This document shows positions 39,901 to 52,300 of a DNA stretch of 64,000 bases, piece after piece. Source of the DNA: Crambe crambe (Eukaryota; Porifera; Demospongiae; Poecilosclerida; Crambeidae); contig OZ004596.1 of assembly GCA_963924555.1 (NCBI GenBank), positions 3,038,001 to 3,102,000 on the forward strand, in the 5' to 3' direction. Below the pieces are notes generated by a model. That model searched no databases. It had not been told where the DNA came from and saw nothing but the letters and a program-made list of their open reading frames with translations. Positions within the stretch are counted from its first letter, which is position 1; each line of letters starts with the position of its first letter. Position numbers and translations under genes: made by a program.

Positions 39901-41710
39901 AGCATGAACTAGCAGCTAGCTAGATTGATGGAAACCCCACCACTTGAACAGCTTATTCATGTGACGACCTTTACCAAGTATGTGGTTGGCCCTTGAACAA
40001 AAACAAAAAAACAAAACAAAAAACAACAACAAAAAAACACACAACAAAATGTGTATCATGCAGCCTTACTTATTACTTACATCTTGAAAATTTCCTCCCT
40101 CTTTCATGCAAATGGGATGACTTTCCTGACTTAGCAGCATAAGAATTATGATCTCCACAATGCCTGCTTCTGTGCATACTTCTGTGTTCATTCTTGTGAC
40201 CACTTTTGTGTCCACTTCTGTGTTCATTTTTGAATTCACTTCTAGATTCATTTTTATTGTGTTCATTCCTGGGTTCTTTCTTATGTTCACTTCTAGATTC
40301 ACATTTGTATTCATTCCTGTGTTCAGTTCTATGATCACTTCTAGATCCACTTCTGTGTTCAGTTTCTTTATGTAGAGGAAATGTTTTCTAAACATTGATA
40401 TGATCTTATTGAAAAGCAATCTGGGGCTCATAGAGCTGGGAATTGACATTCTACAATTAGAGAGCCTGGTTCAATATGCTACTTCAACTCGTTAGGAATT
40501 AATATTCAGGGGATGCCACAAAAATTCAATAGCATAGATTTTAGTACCGTGCATATATGCTATGCTACTTATTACACTATGTAGCAAGTGGATGCTGTCA
40601 GTTAGGTACATGTGATGAACCCTTACAAAAGTCATTCACCCATGTTACACTAATCTAGCAATCTGCTAAATTTCAGTTAACTTTGTATGACTAAAATATG
40701 AGGGGCAATAATATTATCAAATAGAGTAGCACTCTATGTAGGAGTATAAGGTCAAAGGTCAAAACGTTAGAAAAACTGCATGGAAAAATACTTAACAATT
40801 ACACTGGCTATAATAATGTTACAGTCATCTGCTAGAGCGGTACATAGAGACAGATCTTTTGCTATTAGTTTTGACTACGGTTCTACTTCACAATTCAGTG
40901 CTATAGATAGCATATGGAACACTAGCGAGTCTTTTCCCGCCATTTTGAAGCCAGTGCATGTGACTTTCTGGTAACAATACAAGCTGAATAAGACTAGTGT
41001 ATAAGCTCTAGTTAGGTGGGTGGATGAAATGTAAGAGCTGATTTTGATATGAGGTTGCACCAACCCAGCTAGATTTTAGGGGCAACCTTTTTATCCAGAA
41101 GAAATTTTTGCACTCACTTGTTTCGTTGTAAGATGTGCTTTATTACATCAAAAAGTGAATGTGAATTGAAATTGTTACTGATAGTTTGAGGGTGCACATG
41201 AGGGGTGGGGCCACATAGGATAGCTTAGCTGCTAGCAATCTTCAGTTTAATCATTTCATTCTGATCAGATGGTGTTTTTTTTTTAAACATTCCAGTCACA
41301 CCTTACTGCACTACATTACAGATGCATATCTTACTCTCCTCCCTCAAGACAAAAAAAAGTTAGATCTAACCAGCATTATAATTCCATCCACTGCTAGTAA
41401 ATGGTAGCTGAATCCAGGGGTTTGATACGAGGCTACAGAACCTTTTTGCTAACTTTTCTTAGGCAGTGGATGTAAATGTAGGGATTATTTTGATATGAGG
41501 CTGCACCAGCCCAGCTATATTTTTGGGCCATCCCCCAATAACTAGAAATTGTTTTGTGCTCACTTACAGTGCACAATTTTAAGATAGCTTTCTGAATCAT
41601 GGCAAAATTGTTGCTTTACTGAACTTATAGAGTATCAGCAGTACCTTTCCAGTGGAGTGTTTCTCATCACCAGAATTGGAACTATCAGAATAACTTTGCA
41701 GGGCTTCCAT
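33980..41710 (-). CDS. RSRC2: RSRC2 (arginine/serine-rich coiled-coil protein 2), 7 exons
   Basis: Nuclear RS-domain protein with a C-terminal SMAP-like domain (family knowledge). Minus-strand exons: 41710-41645, 40387-40081, 37285-37228, 34697-34621, 34549-34464, 34404-34314, 34158-33980. They sum to 864 nt in one frame (287 residues), and every boundary has AG/GT. N-terminus MEALQSYSDSSNSGDEKHS. Exon 2 encodes a His/Arg/Ser/Glu-rich tract with motifs such as EHRSGSRSDHR, and exon 3 a short classic RS run (SRSRSRSPVRR). The conserved end shows MKFETIQEKRKRLW (180-193), WESATFGD (206-213), KFRRLMGM (221-228), LEQQYESSR (251-259) and GVGLGFAS (267-274), which align with vertebrate RSRC2, then a DEQQQQQ tail. 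The RS region is much shorter than in vertebrates. Exon 2's start could be 22 nt further in, but only 40387 keeps phase with exon 1. Confidence 0.92.
35340..37175 (+). pseudogene. Non-LTR retrotransposon reverse transcriptase, decayed
   Basis: Lies in RSRC2 introns, antisense to that gene. Plus-strand pieces: VEEAIDRRNLLFQRW (about 35750), SLKGGKAGGKNGVLPEML (about 36145), WRGISLLDIRGKLFANIIQS (about 36285), INMLFIDLRKAYDSVP (about 36570), the polymerase box FADDLAAIG (about 36852), VLYGSETW (about 36943) and RWLGHVARMDES (about 37076). This is the order of an RT domain followed by the usual LINE tail. Frameshifts, a lost segment between the RT boxes and a tandem duplication of about 125 bp (36290-36510) show decay. 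Clade not decided. Confidence 0.8.
37300..38010 (-). repeat. R7 copies, inverted
   Basis: Contains GAGTTGTGTGGAAAATTACC, TTCCCTAGGCTT and AGTGAGGCCAG, the reverse complement of R7 words. A second short piece with TACTTGGTATGCGGT and ATTACATACCAAGT at 37828-37880 is a near-palindromic solo end pair. Confidence 0.55.
38230..39190. repeat. R7 copy adjoining an inverted R8 copy
   Basis: 38230-38620 is R7 in direct orientation (CAACCGCACACCAAGCAG). 38640-39190 is R8 inverted relative to 12960-13710, including minisatellite units (GGCACTGGTGCCAGT, GGCCATTCTGGAGGTAGGCC) at 38765-38875 and CTACTTAGTATG at the outer edge. Confidence 0.6.
39560..39990 (-). repeat. R7 copy, inverted
   Basis: Carries ACTACTGTCATGAC, GTTGCTCTTCCCTAGGCTTTG and CAAGTATGTGGTTGGCC, the inverse of R7. 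An A/C-rich low-complexity stretch follows at 39997-40050. Confidence 0.55.
40722..41120 (+). repeat. R2 element, internally deleted copy
   Basis: Hairpin-like start (AGAGTAGCACTCTATGTAGG), then the R2 body words CATCTGCTAGAGCGG and CTTTTGCTATTAGTTTTGAC, then a foldback arm (AACCTTTTTATCCAGAAGAA) ending CACTTG. Full copies exceed 800 bp. A second partial foldback is at 41460-41575. Confidence 0.65.
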
Positions 41711-41805
41711 AGTTATTCTGCACATCATACACAGATAATAATTATGAGTGTGTACGAGTATTATCATCTACCAACTGATCTTCTTAGTTAATTCCTATTA
41801 TTACA

Positions 41806-42606
41806 AGGGAAAAAGCATTTCGTGAAATGAAAAAAGATGTAGGGATGATCACTGCTCAAAAAAGTAAGGAAACAAGAAGGATGGAAATGGGATCTATCTT
41901 TGTTCCCTACATATACGTCGGGTAGCTTCAGATTATAGTGTAGTAAAGTACGTATATGTAGGGATTGTTGGCTGGATATACAGAACAAAGATTGATCCCA
42001 TTTCCATCCTTCTTGTTTCCTTACTTTTTTGAGCAGTGGTCATCCCTACATCTTTTTTCATTTCATGAAATGCTTTTTCCCTTACTTGTTCCTGGTCTTT
42101 TTTCCTCTCTTTTATGGTTTTAGTTATGTATAGAGTTCATTCTTCTATGTGTATGCAGGGACAGATGAAAGAAGAATAGTTCTCCAATAGTTCTCCAGCA
42201 TACCAGCCCAATCACTATCAACGAGTCAAGGTGTTGTGTTATTGTTGAGCTATACTTGGAGGTCGAAGGAAGATGCTGAAATAGAGTCTACCGTCGTGGA
42301 TCTAAATCCTCTACTCGATACAGTAGTCTATCATCATTATCTACAGCTAGCTAGCTAGCTAGCTAGAGACAGCTGAGTAATATTATAATTTCGAATAATT
42401 GGATATCAAATACATGCGCATGCGTATTATGGAAAAGATGGCTTCCTAATTGAATTAGTCAAGTGCTGTGCTCCGTAGTGTCTCCTTTTTCATCGACTCT
42501 TTCGAGGATCAACGAGTAGAAAAGATCATAGTTCATAGAATTTGGAGTGGATTTATCCAGAAATCATAGCTGTAGCTTGAGTGGTTCAAGAGATATGGTT
42601 GTTTAA

Positions 42607-42641
<35 letters not shown>

Positions 42642-42869
42642 GAGAATCCAGCGATTTACCTGCTTGCCGTATTTCTGAAACGGTAAGCTCCCTGGTCCTG
42701 AAACTTGGTCTGCACATTGTAGTAGGCTCTAGTAGGCTGGATAATCATTCACAGTAGCTTTTGTTAAGTCTAAGTGGTGGAACTAGAATTTCACTTTTGT
42801 TAGTCTATAGGTGGCGCGCGCAGCCGTCCGCGTCATCCCTACATAGAGAGAGCTACCGCTCTCTCTGAT
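41806..42869 (+). repeat. Family R1 element (copy 3, full length)
   Basis: The foldback 41806-42085 has GATGTAGGGATGATCACTGC on one arm and its inverse on the other. The body has a GCTA run (42347-42366) and a TAA microsatellite (42607-42641). The right end is the hairpin AGAGAGAGC..GCTCTCTCTGAT at 42841-42869. It lies just upstream of RSRC2, between the two divergent genes. Confidence 0.8.
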
Positions 42870-43365
42870 TATTTTTTTTTGTGGCACATCAATCATAACT
42901 TTAGGGCTAAAAAAAAAAAAAGAAAAAAGGTCAGATTCAGAATAATTACCCATACTATAATAATCATAGTTGTTAACCGTCCCTATTTTGTAGAGCCTGT
43001 CCCTCCAAATATGTCAGCATTTCTATTGTTGTTCCTCTAACAAGACAAAATAGTGCACTAAATTTGCTATTTTTTTCAAAAAAATCCCACATTATGTCCC
43101 TCCTTTTGATTTTGGAAGGTTGGCAACTATGCTATATCACTAAGTATTACCTAGATAGCTACAAATACATGCAGCCACACATTAGCTATTAGAATCATGC
43201 CAGAACTAGCTCAGGACATGCCACCTACGGACTCACGGTACACAGTTCACAAAAGGAGAGCTAGCTCGAACATGGATCCAATTGCAAGGTGGTGTGCATT
43301 ATTAAGAATAAGCAAGTGGCCTACGCATGTACATATGTTGCTCTATAATTCGGATTAGTTGTGTG
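42870..43365. promoter_or_regulatory. Upstream region of EIF4H
   Basis: The only sequence between the R1 element and the EIF4H start codon. No clear TATA box or initiator is seen. With the R1 insertion it makes up the 1.65 kb between the divergent RSRC2 and EIF4H start codons. Promoter role is inferred from position only. Confidence 0.3.
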
Positions 43366-46300
43366 ATGGCTGATGAATTCTTTGACGCTGGAACAGGTGG
43401 TCGGAAGTATTATCCATCGGTGGAAAAGTAAGGCAAGGTTGTGAAGTTATGCTGGCTGTTAACTAGATAAAAAATAAGAGACGCCCTTCTGTTCTGCACA
43501 ATACTTGGAACATGAGGACTTCCTTGCCACTATTTACAAGCTGCCGATTAGTCTTAGAATGTCCTTGGCACAAGTCCTACATGATGGAATACAAAGTTGT
43601 GCAGTCAATGCATCTGTCACCAGTTCTTGGCTCCCTTGTTGCTAGCTTGGTTGTTACTATCATTTCTCTTGGCAGGTTCAGTGTTGCCAGGTTACTCTCT
43701 TAAAAAAATCCACAGACAGAAAAGGATACCATAGACATCCATGGACAATTTTCTTATACAGATTGTGGATAAATCCATGAACCTGGCAACACTGCAGGTT
43801 GGTTGATTTGTGACCTCTTCCTCTGACATTTGATCCTTGACCCACAGGGCCAGTTTTTCTATAACCTGGCAGTAGCACTGTTAATAGCTTATGTGATGTA
43901 ACTGGTGGTTCTATACTTATGTAAAGTTTTATTTTAGTCAAAGGTATCCAGTCTCACATCACTCTGGTGGTGGTAGGGGTGAATTTAAACAATCTGAACT
44001 CCCTGACAAGCCTCCATTCACTGCTTATGTTGGAAACCTACCTGCAAAGACTGTTCAAGGAGATTTAGATGCTATTTTTAAGGATCTCAATGTGAGTTTT
44101 TGCCTTGGCACTAAAGTGCCGAGGCAGTGCTGGAGGTGACTTTGCGTGGTACGTACATCCTATTAGTAGCACGTGCAAATAGTTATATGTATGCACGTGA
44201 CCTTGACCTTACAGTCACATATGCATGCACAGCTCAGCCTGCTAGAAGTGAGAAAGTAACTAAGCAGCAAGTTAACCATCATCTGAGAAAGTACAGGGAG
44301 CAAGCAAGAGCAGATCCAGATGGTACAAAACTCAAGATTTTATGATCGTCTGGCAAAACAGAAGCTACAAAGTCACTAGTAGGCAAGTTAACAATTGTGA
44401 GAAAGTAGAAAGAGAGCCAAGCAGCGAGAGCAGAGGCAGTAGGCAAATAAACGATCATCTGAGAAAGTACTGGGAGCAAGAAAACCAACATGAAACTGCA
44501 AGAATAGCTAGAGGGTATAAAGCTCAAGATTTTATGATCTATCTAGCTAAAAGTCCTGAGGAAAAGCAGAAAGAGCCAAAAACTAAGCAAACAAGCTAAA
44601 GCTAGCCACTAACTATATCAGTTTGTTACAGCATAGAAAGTCATGATGTGATAATAATGACATGCATGTAAAATGAGATATTCAGTCTAATTATATAGCT
44701 ACCTGCAAAAAAGAAATCAGTGACAACCAAAATAATAATAATAACCCAAGTCTACTATGTGCCGAGGCATCAAGTCCTTTTAAAGACAAACTTGTTATTT
44801 AAGGGGTACATTTTTAAAAAGTGCGTTGTATGTTTTTATGCATATGTAGTTAGTAGGTAGCAGGTCACCAAGAATGCACACATGAAGGTTTTGGTTATCA
44901 TGCAAACTGGAGACTGCATCAGTGTATACATCCCAGAGCGGGCTCAATGAATTTTTAGAAGTACTGCCTCTCTGAGGTCTCACAATGGCAAGAGCAATGT
45001 CACCTTGAAGTACAAGGAATACCTTGTAGCCAGATCCAAAATAGAGAGAGGAAAATGAACGCTTTTTACCTGGTGCAGGTTTAAATTCAGGATATTCTGT
45101 TAGAAAGAATAGCAAGCACAAGCTGCTGAATATATGGAGACCACAGCACAGTGAAGTTTGGCAATTGGAAAACCCAGATGAAGGGATGCCAAACTACCCC
45201 CTGAAAGAGCTCATACGAAGACCGTTTCATATGGATGATGTAGATGAGTTCCATACATCAAAGGTATGTCATCAGTGCATGGGGGACCTGTCAAGCTACA
45301 GGAAAAGGTCAAGAAGGCTCTCCTACTCAAGGCTATGCTGTGAGGTTCACGGAAGCAAAGACGTAAAGCTATCCAAGAGATTTGTTGATAGAGACGTGAA
45401 TGCTACCCTAAACATACTGCTTGTGGGAACATCATCCACCAGACCCGTGGCATTTTCTCTGAAAATAAAAGAGATCACCAAGCACCATCGCTTCCTCCTT
45501 CAGCGATAGAGATTAATCGACCAGGTCGAACATCGAAAGGCAAATGAGGATTCTAAACACCTAAGTTAAATAAAAGGATATTATGTGGGTGGAATTGCAG
45601 TGCTAAATAAGTTACGGTTGCTTAAATACTTCACTGTGCTTCTAGACAAGTGTATTATGCTGCTCAGTGCTCTTTGATTGTCATCTTGAATTATTGCTCT
45701 CTTGTCATACTTAAAGTTTGTGCTGTTTTCTTACTGCCTATCTTTGGCTTTCCTGCTGTTTTACCTCTCGTCTGGCCTGTAGTCGTCTCGGTTCTTCTGC
45801 CATCTTACTGCTTTTTGGGCCAGTCGTTGATTTCGCTGCTTTTGGCTTTCCTGTTCTCTGACTAATAGTCTCCTTTGTAGTTGATGTTATCGCTCTTCAC
45901 TCTTACTGCTCTTTGCCTCGCCTGGACTGTAACCTCTGTTGTCTATGATAAGAGTCTGCTGTCTTTTGGTTCAGCTCCATTTTCAATTTCTCATAGACAC
46001 ATGTGAGTGCATGCGAGCACCACTAATAAGATGTACATACCACCATTATGTTGCACTCTTCCCCCATTGCTTGGCATATTCTCGTGCTGTTGACATACTT
46101 TTCAGGAGACTTTGCAAGGTCATAGTTTATGCACTTCTCTACATCTGGAGGCTGCCAGGATGGGGTCCATGTCTCCCCACTTTCTAGATGGGTGACTCTT
46201 GCTGTGTCCTTGTAGTTCTCTCTGCTACCGCCCATGATGTGAAGCACAAATTTGCAGAACCTTGCTTTGAAGTGTGTCTTGCAATTGACTAATATGGAAT

Positions 46301-49300
46301 TGCACATTCCCTCTGCCACTGCCACTTTTTGAGTCTACTTCTTCCTTTCAAGTTGAGCTGGTCCCAATGAATACTGCTGAACTGTTCCGACCAGAATCTT
46401 GCCAACTCATCACCAATAAATGAGATGCCTACCTGTGTTATTTTTGACACACACCTGGTTGACACACTGCTTCATCGTGGACTGTGTAATATCTGGCATG
46501 CCCGTTTCACTGGGAAGAGAAAGACAGTATAGTCTAAAGAAAGCTGAGGCCCTCTTGGGCACCTCATGTGCAAGCAAAAGCGTAGCTGGCAAACTTCTGC
46601 AAGACTTTTCTGTCTTTAACCAGTCTTACACTGTCTGTAGTCCATGTTTAATTTGAGCATACATTTATCTACCAATATTAAATCTGCCAAGTAATTATGG
46701 TGCATAAATCTGCCAAATTTAATATTTCAGTATGGAATTATTAAAAAGGGGATAGGGTTTAGGTCCTGTCTAAACATTCATTGGAACCCCCCTCTACCCT
46801 GATCTTCTCCTATACCTTGTTTTATTTTGTGCCTGGAGCAGCACTTGGATTATGGGACGTGCCACTTCTATTTTTTTCACAGGTTAAAGCTGTGCGATTA
46901 GTAAGGGATAGAGAGACAGACCGGTTCAAAGGTATGTAATATTAAGTGGTATGTTCTGTTCATGCAGCTTGTCAGTGTTATATGATCTATTACTTGGATG
47001 TGGCTGTGGTCTTATAAGATTCATTAGTATACACAGTACTATGGTGTACTTGTGTTGTGTTCAGATGTCATATTGATATGTGGTAAAAGTAGGTGCAATG
47101 AGTCAATCCCTTTGCGGATGGGCCAAATTTTCATTGAAGCCTATAGTACGTAACTTGTGCTTTGAGAATTTTTGTTCAAGATATGTTTCCTCAAGCCCAT
47201 CCTACTTGCTAAGTTTATTACAGGCATATTAGTATTTTTCTCAAACATAGATAGGCCTGGATCTTGCGCATGCTCTGAACTTCGATCTTAGCACCTTATG
47301 TTTGTTTCCTACTCACTCCTCAGTAAGGATCAAAGGTTTATCATTCTGTAGATTGCAGAGGCAGTTGTCTTGTGTAGACTAACTACCTCAGTTGTATTGT
47401 TTTATTTTTTTATTTTTTTATTCCACATACCAAGTATGATAATTGGTAATCATGCTGCACAAGAAGTGGGGTTTCCGATTAGAGTCAGAGTAGGAGAGAA
47501 GCTAGTTCATGCTATGAAGCGCCAACTAAAGCCTAGGTAAGAGCAACAAGGTACTGAAGGTACCATAGATAGCTTAGTGAAGCAAAAGCCTGCCTTAGTT
47601 TTTGGTGATTTCCCCCACAACTCCCTGCTCTTGGATTTTCTGTGCACGAAGCTTTGTTGCTGACTTTAGCGCTAGATTTGAAGCCTTTCTACTCACTGCA
47701 ACTATATATCAATGGCTTATTGATCATGCTTGTATTAGGTAAGGGTCGCCAATAATAGCAATAGGCTTATTAAGAAATTACGTAGTACATGACGTCAAAT
47801 TACGTATCTATGGAAAAAATGACGTTCTGGCCTCATTACCAGTGTTTGCTGGGCAATGGCTGAGAAAGAGAAGATTGGCTCTTTTATGACAATAGTAAGT
47901 ACTGAGATGGGAAGAATGAAGCTCTAGAGTGTATGTATGTAAGAGCAGAAACATCACATTATTTAATTATTTACATCATTTAGTTTTCTATTGGTTTAAG
48001 GGCAAACTGTAGAAAAGGAAATTGTGTTGCACAAATGACTTTTATCGCAAGCACGCAGAAGAGAGAACCATACTCAGCAGACAGAAAGATATTTTGAAAT
48101 AATAGCATGACCGTGCAGTTATGTGTGTGTGTAATTGATTTTGATGTGTTAGGTCAGGTTGTCAACGTAATGAAATAAAATGGCGTCCCACCAGCATGGC
48201 TGTTTTTTTCTTGAGAAATAAGAGAACTGGATAAGCAACATTCTGGTCATGCCTGCACAAGGGGTGGAGTTTTGAACTAGAGTCAAGAAGAAGCTAGTTT
48301 CATCTGCACCAATTAAACCCTAGAGAGGAGCAACAGTGTACCAATAATGGTAGCTAGTATATATTTCCAAGCGTTCAGGTGATTTTACATATAACTCTGC
48401 TCCTCAATTCTCTATACACGAAGCTTTCATGGCTGACTAGCTAGCTTTAGAACTATGTTTGAAACCCTTCTACTTTAGTGTAAGCTCTAAACTTGACGAT
48501 CAATGCTAGGATCATAGGTTCAAATTGTACAATCTCAATCTACATGGAGAAAATTATGGTGCTGGCCTCACTGAAGTATCTGTATTTTCTCAGCTTTGGC
48601 TAGTGAAAATAAGAAGATGGCATATTTTGATAGTACTCCAGTACAGTTAGTAAGTGCTGAGATGGGAAGAATGGCCCGGAGCTGTAGAGTATCTGTAAGA
48701 GTGGAAACATTATTTTCAAGGGGAACAGCATACAAAGTAAAAAAATGTACAATTTGTGACTTTATAGCAAGCAGGAGAAAAGTTCATGAATCATGCTCTC
48801 AGCCTCGCACTTTATTCATGTGTGTTCTAAACATAATAGTTAAGGATGAATAGCGCTACCGAATAGCTGAAAATTTTCGAGGCTTAAAAGTTTCATGATT
48901 TGGTCAATTCTATCTCCAGAAAAATTGCCGTGAAAATTTTTTCATGAACTCAACGACGAATGGGCGCATGCGCGATATACTTCAGGCGCAAGCTGTGCGC
49001 ACGCGTGGCCAGCCTGCCAGCTGCAAACTGGTAAAAAGCGATGGCAGCTGAAACAGTTACTTATGAATACGAGTCCTGTGTGAGAGGGCACCATATGCAT
49101 ATATACAAAGAAATATGGACTCCATCAATTGATGAAATTCTTCCCTGCAGTCGAGAAACAAGCAACAGGCATCATCCTTTCGCTGTAAAGGTAAATTAGT
49201 CTGTCATCTTCCTAGGAAGATCAGTTCCATATGCTCGCTATTTCTAAGAAAAGGTGGCACAATATCATGTAAGATAAGTGGAAGCAGAAGATATTCAAAT

Positions 49301-52300
49301 GATTTAGTTCAGGGAGGATTGGAAGTGCCATGTGTTTTGTTTTTTAAAGGTGGCAAATCATTGATAAATAAAGTCACAGGCTTATTGGAATTTTCTGATA
49401 AAGCATCTTTTAATGACAGTAAAGCAGAAAATCCAGCAAAGAAAAGAAAGCTTGATAGTGAGGATGAGGCTGATGATAAGTTAGACCAGTGGCTATTTTT
49501 GGATGGACCCAACATAATATTGACCATGGAAGATAAAGATGATATCGAGAATGGAAGAAGACTAAATGATAAACATTGCCTAGCATGTACTTAAGACTGC
49601 TTTTCCAAGCATAGAAGGTCTGCAGTGTACAATCAAGATTGCGGTTTGATGGCAAGAAAAAATTTATCCAAGTTCTTCATTCAAGAAGTGATCATTGTGT
49701 AGTAATTTCCAATGTTCAGACTGGGCCAGGAAAGGTCTACATTTATGACTCAGATTATTCTGAAGTAGATAAACAAAGTAAAGAAATTATTGCTGGTAAT
49801 TTGTGGAAGAAGTGTTGAAGTCTGCTGCTTCCAAAGTCTGCAAAAACAGAAAGGAAGCAATGACTGTGGACTGTATTCTATAGCTGTAGCTACATCTATT
49901 TTACACAATACACACCCCTTGAGATTTAATCAATCATTATTGTGTCAACATTTCATTTAAGGTTTGGAAGACTTTCATTTTTGTCCTTTCCCTTAATAAC
50001 ACCATTATAATACATTATATGTGAGTGTACAACAGCATAACTCAATAATATTATATAAAGCTAGGCAAGAATGCGAATATCACTTGTAATACCTCCACCT
50101 TTAAATCGATTACAAATTATTTCAGGCTTTGATTTGAAATGATCATAGAGTTTGATGAGGCACTTTGCTCCAATTGGTTTCATAACACTCAATTTGAGAT
50201 TAACTGGTTCAGTGATATTTCCACCTTGCTTCAGTTCAGAGGCAATCTTGCTGGCATACCATTCTTGAAATTGTGACCGGAGAAATTCTTTTGCTGGTTT
50301 GTTAACAGCCTATCTGTACAGTTTAGGGTATGATCAAAAAAAATAAATTATTCTCTTCCAAAACACTATAGACACGATCAGTAGTCTGGCCATTAAATTC
50401 ATCAAACAGTACAAGCGCTGGATGAGATGAAGGCAGGCAGAGCTCTTTCCTTGTGCTTTTCACATAGGGGATGATTATTTTTTCAAGGTAGCATAATACA
50501 GTGCTTTCGTTACACCAATGATTTGGAGTGCATGTCACGTGCCAACTCTTGGGGAAATCTATACTTTGCAGACATCTTGAGGTTTTCCCTTGGTAGACAA
50601 GTTGTATTGGAAGGAACTTTCCACACAGTGTTCCAGCAAAAACGGCAGTAATCTGCCGCTTATCATTCATCCCTACCACTTCAACCCGTTTCGATCCCTC
50701 CTTTGCCATTGTCCACTGTGATACTGGAACGTAGTTTATTCCTGTTTGATCCCAGTTTATTATCAAGCTGTCTGGAATTTCTTCCATTACAACTATCGCC
50801 TTTATGTCAATCAAAAATTGCTCTTTCATCACTTCAAAATGCTTCACATCAACTTTAGACTTAGTTGTTGCCTTTCGCTTAACAAAATCAAGTTTTTTCA
50901 AAAAATATTTAGCCCAGTTTTTAATCAAAATAGTGCCTTCATTACAAATTGCAGCAGGATCTCTCTGTTGCAGGATTCCTGTACCAGCAGCAATTACAAT
51001 ACATGTATTCACAATCCCACCTGCTTCTCTCAGAGCTAGCAAATAATTCTTCAGCTCACTCAGTTATAGTTTCAGCTACTAATGAATTTTTTTCCCCTCC
51101 AGCTGCAGTACAGTGCTTTTCAGCTTTTCTTGCTTCATTTTCTTTTCAATAGCCACCTTCCAGTCATTAACTGTGGTCCACTTCAGAGCAGGAAAATCTT
51201 TTCAAAATCTTTTCTATAGTATCTTAGTGCAACTGTAGTTCCATGCTGAAGAGCATAATTGCCAATCTTCACTTTCTCTGTGGGAGAATACTTCTTGTAT
51301 GAACCACGTTTTTTGTTGCCAGCTGCTATCGAGGACTCCAAGAATAAAGCTTCTTCTACTTTTATATTAGCTGCCTGTATTGATGACGAAGGCATTTTCA
51401 AGGCCAGCAGTCCTTCTGGAGATGGAAGGGGGTTGATAGGCTTCAAATACTTGAATAGAGCCATAGACATCTACTCAGTTTTGAAACTTCGTGGTTGGGC
51501 AGTGAATGATGTAATAGTCTCGATCGATGGTACATACGTATGCGCTGCATAATCACGTGCGCCTTCTTTTTTTCGTGAATAAAATTTCCGTGATTCCCAA
51601 TTCATTCACGAAAATCACGAAAATAATAAGCCTCAAAAATTTTCAGCTATATGGTATGTGCTAGCCATCTGTTTTCTGTATGTGATGTCAATTCTTCTCT
51701 GATGGTAGTAAGTACTAAGATGCAAAGATGAAGCTCTAAAGTGCCTATAAAAACATAGAACACAGCCCTGGTTGTCCTTAGAGCATCCTAGAGTGCTCCC
51801 TCACTGCAAATCTAGTACTATTATAACAAATATTTTTGCATCACAAATTTAACTAGCTATGATCCTTGAACGAATTTCAGACCTTATAGAAAGGCTTCAA
51901 ATCAAGGCTTTTAAGGTTACGGTCGCTATAATGTTTGCTGATGAATGTGGTGAGTATTAACACCAACTATGAGATACTGTAGTTGAAAACTACAGTTTCA
52001 TATACTGACTAGTACTTCCTACTCTACAACAGAGGGCAAACTAGACACTCTAGAACGCTACCATTTCAGAGAAACTAGACCACTAAGCAGCCACATCAAA
52101 TTTCTCGAGCAGCAGCCATGTGCTGACCGTATGTTGTGGTGCGCAGGGCAATTCAAAGAGATTTTAAAAAGAAGCCACTATAGGCAAGACCTATGGCACT
52201 CTTCAGCTGTTTGATTGCTCAATTGATGGCTGAAAGCAATCAAAACTCAACTTTTCTGGCTAAGATCTCTTTGAGCTGTCCTGCATCTTTGTTGCACAAA

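Larger units (their letters stand above)
48864..51649. mobile_element. Tigger/pogo-like DNA transposon with two convergent genes
   Basis: Ends TAGCTGAAAATTTTCGAGGC (left) and the inverse GCCTCAAAAATTTTCAGCTA (right), with TA at both outer edges as expected for Tc1/mariner-class insertion. Total 2.8 kb, a usual Tigger length. It contains a plus-strand HIRAN/Ulp1-like gene (49041-49960) and a minus-strand DDE transposase (51470-50061), tails facing with 100 bp between stops. Both genes carry frameshifts, so this copy is dead. Confidence 0.8.

Noticed and set aside
44795..45121. Minus ORF of 108 codons opposite the Fanzor fragment
   Set aside because: It overlaps the motif-bearing plus frame in part and has no recognised domain; treated as a shadow or unrelated repeat.
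50746..51552. Plus-strand ORFs over the Tigger transposase
   Set aside because: Antisense shadows of the DDE ORF.
52144..52283. 140-bp hAT-like MITE
   Set aside because: Inverted ends are imperfect and no target duplication is present, so kept only as a note.
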